Notes: a model not told the origin generated them from the letters alone. A DNA stretch of 9,070 nt from Methanocorpusculum sp. (GCA_029987045.1 DALTWN010000029.1:1-9070); one strand, 5' to 3'. Positions 1 through 6,838 are shown, counted from the stretch's first letter. Made by a program: numbers and translations.

Positions 1-68
1 ACCGTATCCACTGCCGCAATACTGCCGGTTACCGCAAGAACAATCCGTTTATTTTCAAGAGTCTTCAT
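1..68 (-). CDS. coaBC: CoaBC-like phosphopantothenoylcysteine decarboxylase/ligase, N-terminal fragment
   Basis: Only the first 22 codons are inside the window; the gene continues past the left edge. The translation begins MKTLENKRIVLAVTGSIAAV, which matches the beginning of Dfp/CoaBC flavoproteins: a short basic lead, a hydrophobic first beta strand, then the V-T-G-S-I-A-A turn that contacts FMN phosphate. In that family the protein converts 4'-phosphopantothenate plus cysteine to 4'-phosphopantetheine in coenzyme A biosynthesis. The start codon overlaps the stop of the upstream methyltransferase-like gene as ATGA, so it is almost certainly cotranscribed and translationally coupled; there is no clear Shine-Dalgarno of its own. 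Other FMN-dependent Cys decarboxylase-type flavoproteins start similarly, and with 22 residues the full CoaBC domain structure cannot be confirmed. Confidence 0.75.
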   Translation of the reverse strand, partial: MKTLENKRIVLAVTGSIAAVDT

Positions 69-934
69 GCCAGAACAAGATCGTACACATAATGTATCTG
101 ATGCGCTGCGTACTTCTTTACCTTATGTTTGGTTAGCTCATACCTAAAACCTGCGGATACGACTGCATCAATAATAGCGGTTTCTTTATCCCCGAGTGCA
201 TGAATATGGAGAACCGTCCCCTCTTTCGCATGGGATAGCGCATACGAAAGGAAATCAGGCGCATCGAAATGACCCATGAGAATACGGTCGTATATCCCGG
301 AAAGATGCGTACGGCAGTCGCCGAGTTCCGGCGTAATCAGACCGCCGAGATGATTCGCGGAAATATTGGTCTGCAGATAGGCAAATGAATCGGGATTGAG
401 TTCCATCGCATGGACCTGCGCACCGGCTTTTGCAGCGGTCAGCGTGAAGTAGCCGATACCGGCAAACATATCGGCAACGCGTTCTCCCGGCCGGATCATC
501 TTTTTCAGCCGCTGTTTTTCTCCCCGGTTCCCCTGCGAAAACATGACCTTCGCGGGATTCAGGGTATACGAGATTCCCGATTCACGAAACGTCACGTCAT
601 GCGGCGTTCCTTTGAGAACGGTCATCTCGGGAATCCGCATGACCCCGCTCTGCCCGGCAGAATGCAGAATGCATGCCGGATGCAGAAACGCGGTCACTTC
701 CCCGATATCCTCCTTTGTCGGCATCTCGCCGTGGAAGATGACGGTATCTCCCATCTTCTGGTATCCACGTCCGCAGTACGGCATCCGCTCTTCCAGAACT
801 TCGTCATAGGGTTCTCCGTCCTTTACCGGGACATAGGCGGTCTTTCCCGAAACATAGGGTTTCCGTGCGGTATCCACCCACGGTTCCTGCATAACGGTTT
901 CAAGTGATGACCGTGGAACTGCACGTACGTTCAT
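65..934 (-). CDS. taw2: Taw2/TYW2-like tRNA(Phe) wyosine-pathway aminocarboxypropyltransferase (Trm5/Tyw2 superfamily)
   Basis: A 289-residue class I SAM-dependent enzyme of the Trm5/TYW2 superfamily. Seen: an N-terminal segment (about 25-70) with KPYVSGKTAYVPV and the PYCGRGYQ motif; an N-P-A-K-V-M-F-S-Q-G-N stretch (126-136) followed by E139; the SAM loop DMFAGIGYF at 155-163; the acidic ribose-binding position E178 in MELN; and a C-terminal VKKYAAHQIHYVYD block (272-285). Trm5 (m1G37) enzymes usually have a proline after FAG-x-G and an N-L/P-P catalytic loop. Here the loop is FAGIGYF and the equivalent of the catalytic loop reads RILMGHF, which favours Taw2, the enzyme that moves the 3-amino-3-carboxypropyl group of SAM onto 4-demethylwyosine at position 37 of tRNA(Phe). 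It overlaps the NMD3-like gene upstream and the CoaBC-like gene downstream by ATGA. The Trm5 alternative cannot be fully excluded. Confidence 0.75.
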   Translation of the reverse strand: MNVRAVPRSSLETVMQEPWVDTARKPYVSGKTAYVPVKDGEPYDEVLEERMPYCGRGYQKMGDTVIFHGEMPTKEDIGEVTAFLHPACILHSAGQSGVMRIPEMTVLKGTPHDVTFRESGISYTLNPAKVMFSQGNRGEKQRLKKMIRPGERVADMFAGIGYFTLTAAKAGAQVHAMELNPDSFAYLQTNISANHLGGLITPELGDCRTHLSGIYDRILMGHFDAPDFLSYALSHAKEGTVLHIHALGDKETAIIDAVVSAGFRYELTKHKVKKYAAHQIHYVYDLVLA

Positions 935-2004
935 GATTCCTGTTCAGGTTCTTCCTCGTAGCGTCCGACCGGAATGATCGTATCCTTTCCACGAAGGAAC
1001 TCGATAGCATCACCCGGATTCGCATTCAGCCATGCACGGTCAGGGACTTCATGGACCTTGTTTTCCGCGAGATCCATGATACCGAGAATCCCTGCATCCT
1101 TGTAGATGACATCGCCATGCTCTGCATTGCTGACATTGCCAAGCAGCGGATCGTCATCGTTTTCCCTGAATGACCGGGTCTGTCCCGTCGTCAGATCCTG
1201 AACGAACAGGGTTTCCTTGGTCTGACGCAGAATCTTGCACCAGGTATTGTTGCGGAAGACGACGTCTCCCCGTGCGAACCGCGGAAGACGCAGCGAATAG
1301 GTAACCCGGTACAGTCTGCATCCGTTCTTTTCACCGATGAGTTTCGGATGCGTCGTACAGGTACCGCCGAGAGCTCCCTGGATATCACGGGCAATCAGAT
1401 TGCCGATAGCCTGCGTCGAGAAGGTGATATCGATTCCGCCGTCGATCTCCTCGATATCGGAAACGAACGAAAGACGGTCGCCTGAAGTCTGCAGCTGGTC
1501 TTCCAGCTGATAGGCGATCTTCGCACTCCGTGTTTTTTCGAACTCGGTCGGTCGTCTTCCTGCCGCTCTTACCTGGATCACTCCTTCATAGTAGCTGCCG
1601 GCGATTCTGCTGCATCTGTCACACTGTTCGTGAATCCATACGAACTTGATCTTCGAGGAATGTTCGACCGGGATGCCATAGAGTTTTCCGATGATCAGCA
1701 CTTCCGCCTGACTGCGGTTGTTCGAGATGTCGCGGATATGAATGGAGGTCTGGACATCTTCGACGTCCGGATGGATCTTGATCGACGAAGATACGATATT
1801 GTATGCCACCTGATCCTTTTCAACGGCGGAATCCGCCCACATGCCGGAGGTCTTGATCGATTCACAGGTCGGACATATGGTACATTCGAGCCGTTCGGGA
1901 ACCTCGGCCCAGACAAGATCTTTTGCCTTGCATTTCCCGCAAAGTCCTCCGTCCGGGGTCGGTGCTCCGCATCGCGGGCAAAATCCCTGTGTTAATTCAG
2001 ACAT
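931..2004 (-). CDS. NMD3-like ribosome-maturation protein (archaeal)
   Basis: A 357-residue protein with the N-terminal architecture of NMD3, the eukaryotic adaptor for 60S export and late large-subunit maturation; archaeal homologues are presumed to act on the large ribosomal subunit. Seen: a first treble-clef-like zinc site C9-x2-C12...C22-x2-C25; a second set C44-x2-C47 and C128-x2-C131, where the paired CDRC motif lies far along the chain as in NMD3; then alternating alpha/beta segments and a beta-rich C-terminal half (about 240-345) resembling the SH3/OB-like part of the family. The tail is acidic (EEEPEQES). The ATG is eight bases after the DUF424 stop. A GGGTG element lies about 11 bases upstream of the ATG and an AGGA immediately before it, so initiation may be coupled. 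The stop overlaps the Taw2-like start. No nuclear-export extension is present, as expected for an archaeon. Confidence 0.85.
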   Translation of the reverse strand: MSELTQGFCPRCGAPTPDGGLCGKCKAKDLVWAEVPERLECTICPTCESIKTSGMWADSAVEKDQVAYNIVSSSIKIHPDVEDVQTSIHIRDISNNRSQAEVLIIGKLYGIPVEHSSKIKFVWIHEQCDRCSRIAGSYYEGVIQVRAAGRRPTEFEKTRSAKIAYQLEDQLQTSGDRLSFVSDIEEIDGGIDITFSTQAIGNLIARDIQGALGGTCTTHPKLIGEKNGCRLYRVTYSLRLPRFARGDVVFRNNTWCKILRQTKETLFVQDLTTGQTRSFRENDDDPLLGNVSNAEHGDVIYKDAGILGIMDLAENKVHEVPDRAWLNANPGDAIEFLRGKDTIIPVGRYEEEPEQES

Positions 2005-2012
2005 GATCCTGG

Positions 2013-2306
2013 TTACACCCGATATACCTGTGCATGCGGTATTCCTTCGATTTCCATGCAGTCATCCGGAGCGATGACACCAATCGCTATGGCAAGTGCA
2101 CAGGATTTTCTGCCGATAATATTTGCATTGACCGCGTCTTTGAGTGCGGCTATTATTTCATCCTGCGGAGTGGGCTCTTTACCGTAAAAATCATCATCGA
2201 TGACAAGATCGCAGTATTCACCTACCAGTGTTCTGCCGATAAGTTCGGCATCGCAGAGAGCGGTAATTGTGCCTTCTCCGGGTATGGTATGGACTTTGAG
2301 ATGCAT
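2013..2306 (-). CDS. DUF424 family protein
   Basis: A 97-residue protein matching the archaeal DUF424 pattern: ALCDAELIGRTL at 16-27, the FYG motif at 40-42, ANIIG at 61-65, and a C-terminal GIPHAQVYRV (88-97). The family is small, soluble and single-domain; its biochemical role is, to my knowledge, not established. It is the first gene of the leftward operon and precedes the NMD3-like gene by eight bases, which suggests a job in translation or ribosome maturation (inference from context). The ATG at 2306 has no Shine-Dalgarno upstream. With a TATA-like GTTAATAC about 40 bases away, it probably has a very short leader. There is no signal peptide or membrane segment. Confidence 0.85.
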   Translation of the reverse strand: MHLKVHTIPGEGTITALCDAELIGRTLVGEYCDLVIDDDFYGKEPTPQDEIIAALKDAVNANIIGRKSCALAIAIGVIAPDDCMEIEGIPHAQVYRV

Positions 2307-2342
2307 AGTATTGATTCTGTATATGTGTATGTCTGTACCGGA

Positions 2343-2349
2343 GTATTAA
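2343..2349 (-). promoter_or_regulatory. Probable TATA box of the DUF424-nmd3-taw2-coaBC operon
   Basis: On the minus strand this reads TTAATAC, about 40 bases before the DUF424 ATG, with an A-rich AAACAG directly upstream that could serve as a BRE. Placing transcription start about 26 bases downstream leaves a leader of roughly 13 bases, consistent with the lack of a Shine-Dalgarno. The same heptamer occurs at a similar distance from the divergent plus-strand gene, which supports the call. A nearer ATATA at 2320-2324 was considered but would put the start inside the gene. Confidence 0.5.
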
Positions 2350-2371
2350 CTGTTTTCCGCCGGAGAAACAG
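2350..2371. repeat. Imperfect palindrome in the divergent promoter (candidate operator)
   Basis: The arms are CTGTTTTCCG and CGGAGAAACAG around a single C. They are perfect complements over the outer six bases and the inner three, with a one-base bulge or mismatch zone between. It lies between the two divergent TATA-like boxes and directly abuts the minus-strand one, a position where a dimeric repressor or activator could affect both directions. No binding protein can be named from the sequence. Confidence 0.4.
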
Positions 2372-2390
2372 ATTGATACCGGACTAACTC

Positions 2391-2398
2391 TTTAATAC
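2391..2398 (+). promoter_or_regulatory. Probable TATA box for the 120-residue protein and nitroreductase unit
   Basis: TTTAATAC lies about 39 bases before the ATG at 2431. A start about 26 bases downstream would fall near 2418-2421, leaving a leader of around ten bases. No Shine-Dalgarno precedes the ATG (AGATTAACC), which fits a short-leader or leaderless transcript. Confidence 0.5.
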
Positions 2399-2430
2399 CC
2401 GCGAATCCAAATGGATTAGACAGATTAACC

Positions 2431-2793
2431 ATGACACTCACACCCAAACAGGCACTTATGCAATATCACATGGCAGAACGTGCAAAACTCGATATCATGA
2501 TGATTGCCCACCAGCTGATCACGGTTCCGACACTCAACAAAGAGGATAAACCCGGCGCGAAATTCATTCTGGGAGAACTGCTTGAAGTCCTTGCAGCCGA
2601 TCTGCAGGGGGCCGCATCATGTACCGGCAGACAGGAATTCACCCAGGCGGCTTCCGGTATCGATGAAGTCATTTCCCTGGTCAAATCGAACCAGTTCGGT
2701 ATCGCTTCCGACAAATGCGGAGAAGCCATGATTCCGGTCACCTCCGTCGCAGCAGACGCATTCGCTGTCCTGTCCGAAGCAGGTCTTCTCTGA
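2431..2793 (+). CDS. Hypothetical protein, all-helical, 120 residues
   Basis: I do not recognise this family. The protein is predicted to be almost entirely helical: about residues 5-31 (methionine- and histidine-rich, QYHMAERAKLDIMMIAHQL), 43-64, 70-88 and 91-118, which together would make a four-helix bundle. There is no signal peptide, no continuous membrane segment and no obvious catalytic motif. Two cysteines (C64, C96) are present but not in a metal-binding pattern. It starts from the divergent promoter and its TGA is separated from the nitroreductase ATG by only four bases, so the two are certainly cotranscribed and may act together. Base composition and codon use look like the neighbours. 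Real coding is supported by the close spacing, the promoter position and the uninterrupted frame with a balanced helical pattern. Confidence 0.8.
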   Translation: MTLTPKQALMQYHMAERAKLDIMMIAHQLITVPTLNKEDKPGAKFILGELLEVLAADLQGAASCTGRQEFTQAASGIDEVISLVKSNQFGIASDKCGEAMIPVTSVAADAFAVLSEAGLL

Positions 2794-2797
2794 AACC

Positions 2798-3331
2798 ATG
2801 GACCCGTCCGAGTTTCAGGCATTTCTTTCTTCCCGCAGATCGGTGCGTGAATACGACGAAGCATCCGGCATTTCCGAGGAAGAAAAGGACTATCTGCTGT
2901 CTGCCGCATCGACGTGTCCTACTGCAGGAAATCTGGAAGCATGGGATGTCGTCATCGTTTCCGACGAAGGTCAGCTCGAAGCACTCATGGATGCGACGGG
3001 CGGTCAGCGGCAGATGGTCGATGCCGGCTGCGCATTCGTCGTCTGTGCGAACTATGTCCGCTCAATGTCACGGTACGGCGAACGCGGTATCCTCTACGCC
3101 GTCCAGGACGCAACGATTGCAGCGACCTATATCATGCTCGCGGCTCATGCCATCCGGCTGCAGACCTGCTGGATGGGTGCATTCGATGAAGATGCCGTAA
3201 AAGAGATTCTCGAACTTCCCGCACATATCCGCCCGGTAGCGATTCTTTCCATCGGCGCCGGCCCCATACCGGCCAAAGGTCCGGAACGCATGGATCCGGA
3301 AGAACACGCCCACTACGATTACTGGGACTGA
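2798..3331 (+). CDS. Nitroreductase family flavoprotein
   Basis: A 177-residue minimal nitroreductase-fold enzyme, expected to be an FMN-binding homodimer that reduces quinones, nitro compounds, flavins or a pathway-specific substrate with NAD(P)H or another donor. Seen: the N-terminal RRSVREY phosphate/FMN motif at 13-19; PTAGNLEAW at 41-49, where family members have P-x-A-x-N-x-Q-x-W and here E replaces Q; the long central helix LYAVQDATIAATYIMLAAHA (99-118) with W125-M-G; and the RPVAILSIGAGP strand-turn (145-156). Length is normal for compact archaeal members. It follows the helical hypothetical protein by four bases with no good Shine-Dalgarno, so translation is likely coupled. The substrate cannot be told from sequence. 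Confidence 0.9.
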   Translation: MDPSEFQAFLSSRRSVREYDEASGISEEEKDYLLSAASTCPTAGNLEAWDVVIVSDEGQLEALMDATGGQRQMVDAGCAFVVCANYVRSMSRYGERGILYAVQDATIAATYIMLAAHAIRLQTCWMGAFDEDAVKEILELPAHIRPVAILSIGAGPIPAKGPERMDPEEHAHYDYWD

Positions 3332-3388
3332 AAAATACCAAAAAATCAACGTGCAAAGTCTGGTGAATCCTCACCATTCCCTGCACGA
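3332..3388. terminator. Hairpin with flanking T-tracts between convergent genes
   Basis: CGTGCA (3350-3355) pairs with TGCACG (3382-3387), and inside it TGGTGA (3361-3366) pairs with TCACCA (3371-3376) around an ATCC loop, with a five-by-five internal loop between the stems. On the minus strand, reading out of the helicase gene, the hairpin is followed by a T-rich run (GATTTTTTGGTATTTTTC). On the plus strand, out of the nitroreductase gene, TTTTCCGACTTTTT follows. This makes a plausible two-way terminator; archaeal termination needs U-runs rather than the stem, so the hairpin may mainly stabilise 3' ends. Confidence 0.55.
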
Positions 3389-6031
3389 TCACTTTTCCGA
3401 CTTTTTACGAACGATGCCTGTCGGCACACGTGCCGCGGTTTCGTCGTTGTCGATTTCCACCGTGATACCGATAAGATACGCATTCATGCGGTCGATGGCT
3501 TCGCGGTTCCGCGTATCGGCGGCAGCCGCACGCTGATAGCAGGAATATGCTTCGTCACGTGCACCACGCAGATCGTAGACTTTTCCGAGTTCGGTCAGTG
3601 CACGGCTGTCGGTCGGATGGTTATCGACCCAGGCTCCGAGAATACCCAGTGCATCGTCGTATTTTCCTGCACGCCGGGCATCGATACCCGCTTCGACGGC
3701 ATCCCATTCTACAGACTTCGTACGTTCGCGTTTCGGTGGCGGAATGAACTGGTTCGCTTCCCGTTTCTTGCGTTCGATACGTTCTTCCGCCTCCTTCGAT
3801 GCACGCCGCGGAGTGTATGCAGGAGATGCCGGTTTACCGGCAGCTTCCGCACGCTTCTGCGAATGCTCGTATTTGACGGCCGCATGCTGTTCCTTGCGCC
3901 GTGCAACCCATGCCGGCGGTTCCTGCTTCTTGGATGAGAGCTGGCGTGCAGTTTCCTTTCCTGCCTTTTCCATGGCAGAGTTCCGCCGTTCGTCGCGGCG
4001 ACGGTCCTTTTCCTCCTCGGCTTCGATGGCCGCAAGTTCTGCAAGAATCTCGAGCGGTTCTTCCATGAATCTGACCAGCCGGTCGATTTCAAGGACCCGG
4101 TGAATACCAAGGAAATGTTCCGCCATCATGCGACCGAGCGGAGCAAGTTCGATGCGGTTGCCGGTAATGGTTACCAGGCGATGTTTCTCCATTTCCGGAA
4201 CCGGATCGTCACCGGTACCGACCATGGATGCCCCGATCTTTTCCGCATCACGGAGATTTCCGTGCGCCATGACGACATTCGCCGCGAACTCTTCCGACGC
4301 CTCTTCGATACCGTATTCGGGAGCGACTTCCTCCATCTTTCCTTTCAGGAGCTGGATTGCCACTTCTTCTTCCGTAAGCTTGGATTCACGTGAATAGGAA
4401 GCTCCCGGCTCTGCGAGGATAACCACGCGGCCGACATCATGGAAATCCGGTCTGCCTGCACGTCCCATCATCTGGTGGAATTCCTGGACCGACAGCCAGT
4501 TGATACCCATGGCAAGAGCATCGAAGATGACCTGGCTTGCCGGGAAATCGACACCTGCCGCAAGAGCCGCGGTCGTCACCACACAGGCAAGTTTTCCTTC
4601 TTCGAACTTCTTTTCTACCTGCCGGCGTTCCTGCGAGGTCAGACCCGCATGATACGGCGTTGCAAGGTTTCCGATGGAAGCCGCAAGCGTATGGCAGCGT
4701 GCACGTGAATTCGTGAACACGATGGTCTGACCCTTGTATCCTTTGGAAGATACCTTGTTGAACTCTTCAAAGACGAGTTTCTTGATGTATTTCGGTTTCG
4801 CGTCCTTTTCGGTGAATATCAGGTGCCGTTCGAGTGCGACCGGACGGGCCGCATACGATACCAGGGACGCCCCGAGTTTCTTGGCGAGGATGTTCGGCGA
4901 CCCGATCGTTGCCGACAGATACAGGAACTGTGCTTTCGGTGCAATGTACTTCAGACGGGCGATCAGACCATCCAGACGATGACCGCGGTCGGGATCCTCG
5001 AGCATCTGGACTTCATCGATGACAATGGTCCCGATATTGTCCAGCCGCATGCCTTTACGGAGCATGTTGTCGACGCCTTCATAGGTACCGACCACGATTC
5101 CGCCGCCTGCCCCGCGGTTACCGACCGGCCGTGTTTCCGGCAGATTCAGACGCGACGATCCCGTCATGATCGAGGTCTTGGTGATACCCGCATACTTTTC
5201 CGAGAACCGGTCGTATTTCTGGTTTGCAAGAGCAACCAGCGGTACCAGGAACAGCATCCGTCCGCGGCCTTCGATGATGTTCTTCAGACCGGCCATCTCG
5301 CCGATGAACGTCTTTCCCGACGCGGTCGCTGCAACGACCAGCAGATCCTTTCCGTACAGCAGACCGGCTTCGACCGCGAGCTGCTGGGCGGGCATCAGCG
5401 TATCGACGCCGCAGATATCCGTGAACTCACGCGGCAGTGCAAGATTCTCGATACGTTCGGTCATGACCTGTTCGTGTGCTTCCAGGCAATCGAACATGGT
5501 CTTCTTCATATCGAGCGCTTCCGGCTGCAGGATCGCCAGGACCATATCAAGGTCACGGTACTCTTCCAGCAGTTCTTCGATATGCAGCTGGGTACGTTTT
5601 CCGAGTTTGCGGATATGGGCGAGTTCTCTGCGCAGTTCCCGTTTCGCACAGTCCAGACAGACGAACTCGCTGCCGCAGCGGATACGCGTTTCTTCCGAAA
5701 GCAGCGTTATCCGGTCGTCAAACAGACATGTCCGGCACAGAGATACCTTCTTCCATTCGATCTGCATGCTCCGGAGAAAATCCTGGAATTCCGGCAGTGT
5801 CTCCGTCAGCAGGACATCGCCATTCGCCCGCAGAACCGTAATGAACTCCTTGGTCGGTGTCTTCTGAACATGCGAAGTCCCGGGACGACGGACGAAGAAC
5901 TCCGACGGACGGATTCCTTTTGTCGTCGACTCGAGTTCGACGGTTCCGACATGCTTTATTTTCCCGGCTTTCGCATCGTCGCAGAAGAAGACCTTGTACC
6001 CTTTCTTATAGGGCTGAACAATGGTTGTCAC
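3389..6031 (-). CDS. Ski2-like (superfamily 2) helicase with N-terminal zinc-finger region and C-terminal TPR module
   Basis: An 880-residue ATP-dependent nucleic-acid helicase. Seen in order: an N-terminal region (1-200) with four cysteines C99-x2-C102...C125-x2-C128 that looks like a zinc finger and resembles the archaeal DUF5814-type Ski2 helicases; a PAQQ element (214-217); Walker A ATASGKT (235-241); Ia FLVPLVALANQKY (261-273); GTYEG (315-319); motif II DEVQ (339-342); III SAT (373-375); IV IVFTNSR (437-443); V TTAALAAGVDFPA (486-498); VI QMMGRAGR (520-527); then a winged-helix-like segment to about 645. Residues 666-770 form a long Lys/Arg/Glu-rich linker, and 775-850 contain two tetratricopeptide repeats, followed by a basic tail. 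The likely role is RNA or DNA unwinding and RNA surveillance or repair. The start is GTG, placed directly after the regulator's TAA, with a good GGTGA eight bases upstream. Motif II ends in Q, not the H or D of many relatives. Confidence 0.88.
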   Translation of the reverse strand: MTTIVQPYKKGYKVFFCDDAKAGKIKHVGTVELESTTKGIRPSEFFVRRPGTSHVQKTPTKEFITVLRANGDVLLTETLPEFQDFLRSMQIEWKKVSLCRTCLFDDRITLLSEETRIRCGSEFVCLDCAKRELRRELAHIRKLGKRTQLHIEELLEEYRDLDMVLAILQPEALDMKKTMFDCLEAHEQVMTERIENLALPREFTDICGVDTLMPAQQLAVEAGLLYGKDLLVVAATASGKTFIGEMAGLKNIIEGRGRMLFLVPLVALANQKYDRFSEKYAGITKTSIMTGSSRLNLPETRPVGNRGAGGGIVVGTYEGVDNMLRKGMRLDNIGTIVIDEVQMLEDPDRGHRLDGLIARLKYIAPKAQFLYLSATIGSPNILAKKLGASLVSYAARPVALERHLIFTEKDAKPKYIKKLVFEEFNKVSSKGYKGQTIVFTNSRARCHTLAASIGNLATPYHAGLTSQERRQVEKKFEEGKLACVVTTAALAAGVDFPASQVIFDALAMGINWLSVQEFHQMMGRAGRPDFHDVGRVVILAEPGASYSRESKLTEEEVAIQLLKGKMEEVAPEYGIEEASEEFAANVVMAHGNLRDAEKIGASMVGTGDDPVPEMEKHRLVTITGNRIELAPLGRMMAEHFLGIHRVLEIDRLVRFMEEPLEILAELAAIEAEEEKDRRRDERRNSAMEKAGKETARQLSSKKQEPPAWVARRKEQHAAVKYEHSQKRAEAAGKPASPAYTPRRASKEAEERIERKKREANQFIPPPKRERTKSVEWDAVEAGIDARRAGKYDDALGILGAWVDNHPTDSRALTELGKVYDLRGARDEAYSCYQRAAAADTRNREAIDRMNAYLIGITVEIDNDETAARVPTGIVRKKSEK

Positions 6032-6838
6032 TTATTCGTTCACCAGGTTCGTAATCGTGTACGCGAGACCTGCGGTCTCCAGGCGTTTGAGGAAATCGGT
6101 GAACTCCTCGTCGATAACGAGAATCAGACAGCGAAGCCCATGGAACGCGGCTTCGATGACCCCTTCGCGTGCACCATAGAACATGTCGGGTTTGATATCC
6201 GCATGGGTCAGCGCAAGATAGGCTTCCAGACCTACCGCTCCCACGATATCATTATCCCTGGCGACAGCCTTCAGCCGTTCGGAATCGACGGTAAGAGATC
6301 CGCCGCGTTCGATACGGGGGACTTTCGCGATAGTGACCGTTCCTTCGGTATGCTCGATGATACCGGCAAGACGGGCGACACCGACATCATTTCCTTCGGA
6401 TGCATCGGCTGCGACCATACCCATAGCCGACTGCGGTTTCTTTCCGGCATACAGCCATCCGTTCTTCATATAGACACCGACCGCATCTCCTTTCTTGAGA
6501 TCGGAATCGGCAATGGCCGCCCAGGTAACCACCTGATGAATGATATCGCGTCTGACATGACGTGCAAAGGATTCAAGAATCTCCGCATTGTTCAGGACCC
6601 ATTCCACGCCTTTATGGGTCACATAGTATCTGCCGCGGCCTTCCGCACTGATGAAACCCTCTTCCGTCAGCGTACGGATATACTCGGAAATCGCCTGCGG
6701 CGTCACGCCGAGTTTTTCGGCGATTTCCAGCTGGCGGATGGACGGCTGGTGTTCAGCAACCTCGACCAGGACCTGGAACCGGGTCGTTTCGCGCTTGCTG
6801 CGAAAGATATTGTATATTGGCTCATTCTCTTCAGTCAT
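6032..6838 (-). CDS. Winged-helix transcriptional regulator with conserved archaeal C-terminal domain
   Basis: A 268-residue predicted DNA-binding regulator. Residues about 15-80 form a winged helix-turn-helix: QLEIAEKLGVTPQAISEYIRT at 36-56 is the helix-turn-helix with recognition helix near 47-56, and the basic wing GRGRYYVTHKG spans 67-77. The remainder (90-268) is a mixed alpha/beta region with no motif I can assign; it is the type of C-terminal domain seen in a conserved archaeal regulator family and may sense a ligand, including in the DNDIVGAVGLEAYLAL part. It is the first gene of an operon, and its TAA is directly followed by the helicase GTG with no intervening base. A palindrome overlaps its likely TATA box, which suggests autoregulation. 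No Shine-Dalgarno precedes the ATG. The DNA target and effector are unknown. Confidence 0.85.
   Translation of the reverse strand: MTEENEPIYNIFRSKRETTRFQVLVEVAEHQPSIRQLEIAEKLGVTPQAISEYIRTLTEEGFISAEGRGRYYVTHKGVEWVLNNAEILESFARHVRRDIIHQVVTWAAIADSDLKKGDAVGVYMKNGWLYAGKKPQSAMGMVAADASEGNDVGVARLAGIIEHTEGTVTIAKVPRIERGGSLTVDSERLKAVARDNDIVGAVGLEAYLALTHADIKPDMFYGAREGVIEAAFHGLRCLILVIDEEFTDFLKRLETAGLAYTITNLVNE
6040..6044 (-). promoter_or_regulatory. Shine-Dalgarno for the GTG start of the helicase
   Basis: On the minus strand this reads GGTGA, complementary to the 3' end of archaeal 16S rRNA, with eight bases before the GTG at 6031. It lies inside the last codons of the regulator gene and decides the GTG start, which would otherwise look doubtful. 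It is the clearest Shine-Dalgarno in the window. Confidence 0.65.

Larger units (their letters stand above)
2336..2386. repeat. Direct repeat TACCGGA-N-TA flanking the palindrome
   Basis: TACCGGAGTA at 2336-2345 and TACCGGACTA at 2377-2386 match at nine of ten positions, start 41 bases apart (about four helical turns), and sit on either side of the palindrome. A third CCGGAG lies inside the palindrome at 2360-2365, so CCGGA recurs at 22- and 19-base intervals. This may be a regulator-binding array or a chance product of a short region. Confidence 0.4.

Noticed and set aside
2320..2324. ATATA near the DUF424 start as its TATA box
   Set aside because: It is only about 16 bases from the ATG, so the usual spacing would place the transcription start inside the gene.
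2034..2387. A 117-codon plus-strand frame opposite DUF424
   Set aside because: It is antisense to a protein with conserved DUF424 motifs and would run through the operon promoter.
2466..2909. A 147-codon minus-strand frame opposite the helical protein and nitroreductase
   Set aside because: It overlaps two plus-strand genes that share a promoter and tight spacing. The antisense product shows no recognisable features.
3832..4032. Charged linker of the helicase as a coding error or repeat element
   Set aside because: The frame is continuous through it, and Lys/Arg/Glu-rich linkers are common in nucleic-acid enzymes; no nucleotide repeat unit is visible.
5166..5867. A 233-codon plus-strand frame with a serine/arginine-rich product
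   Set aside because: The product is a low-complexity Ser/Arg-rich shadow of the helicase gene in another frame, with no promoter or ribosome-binding site.
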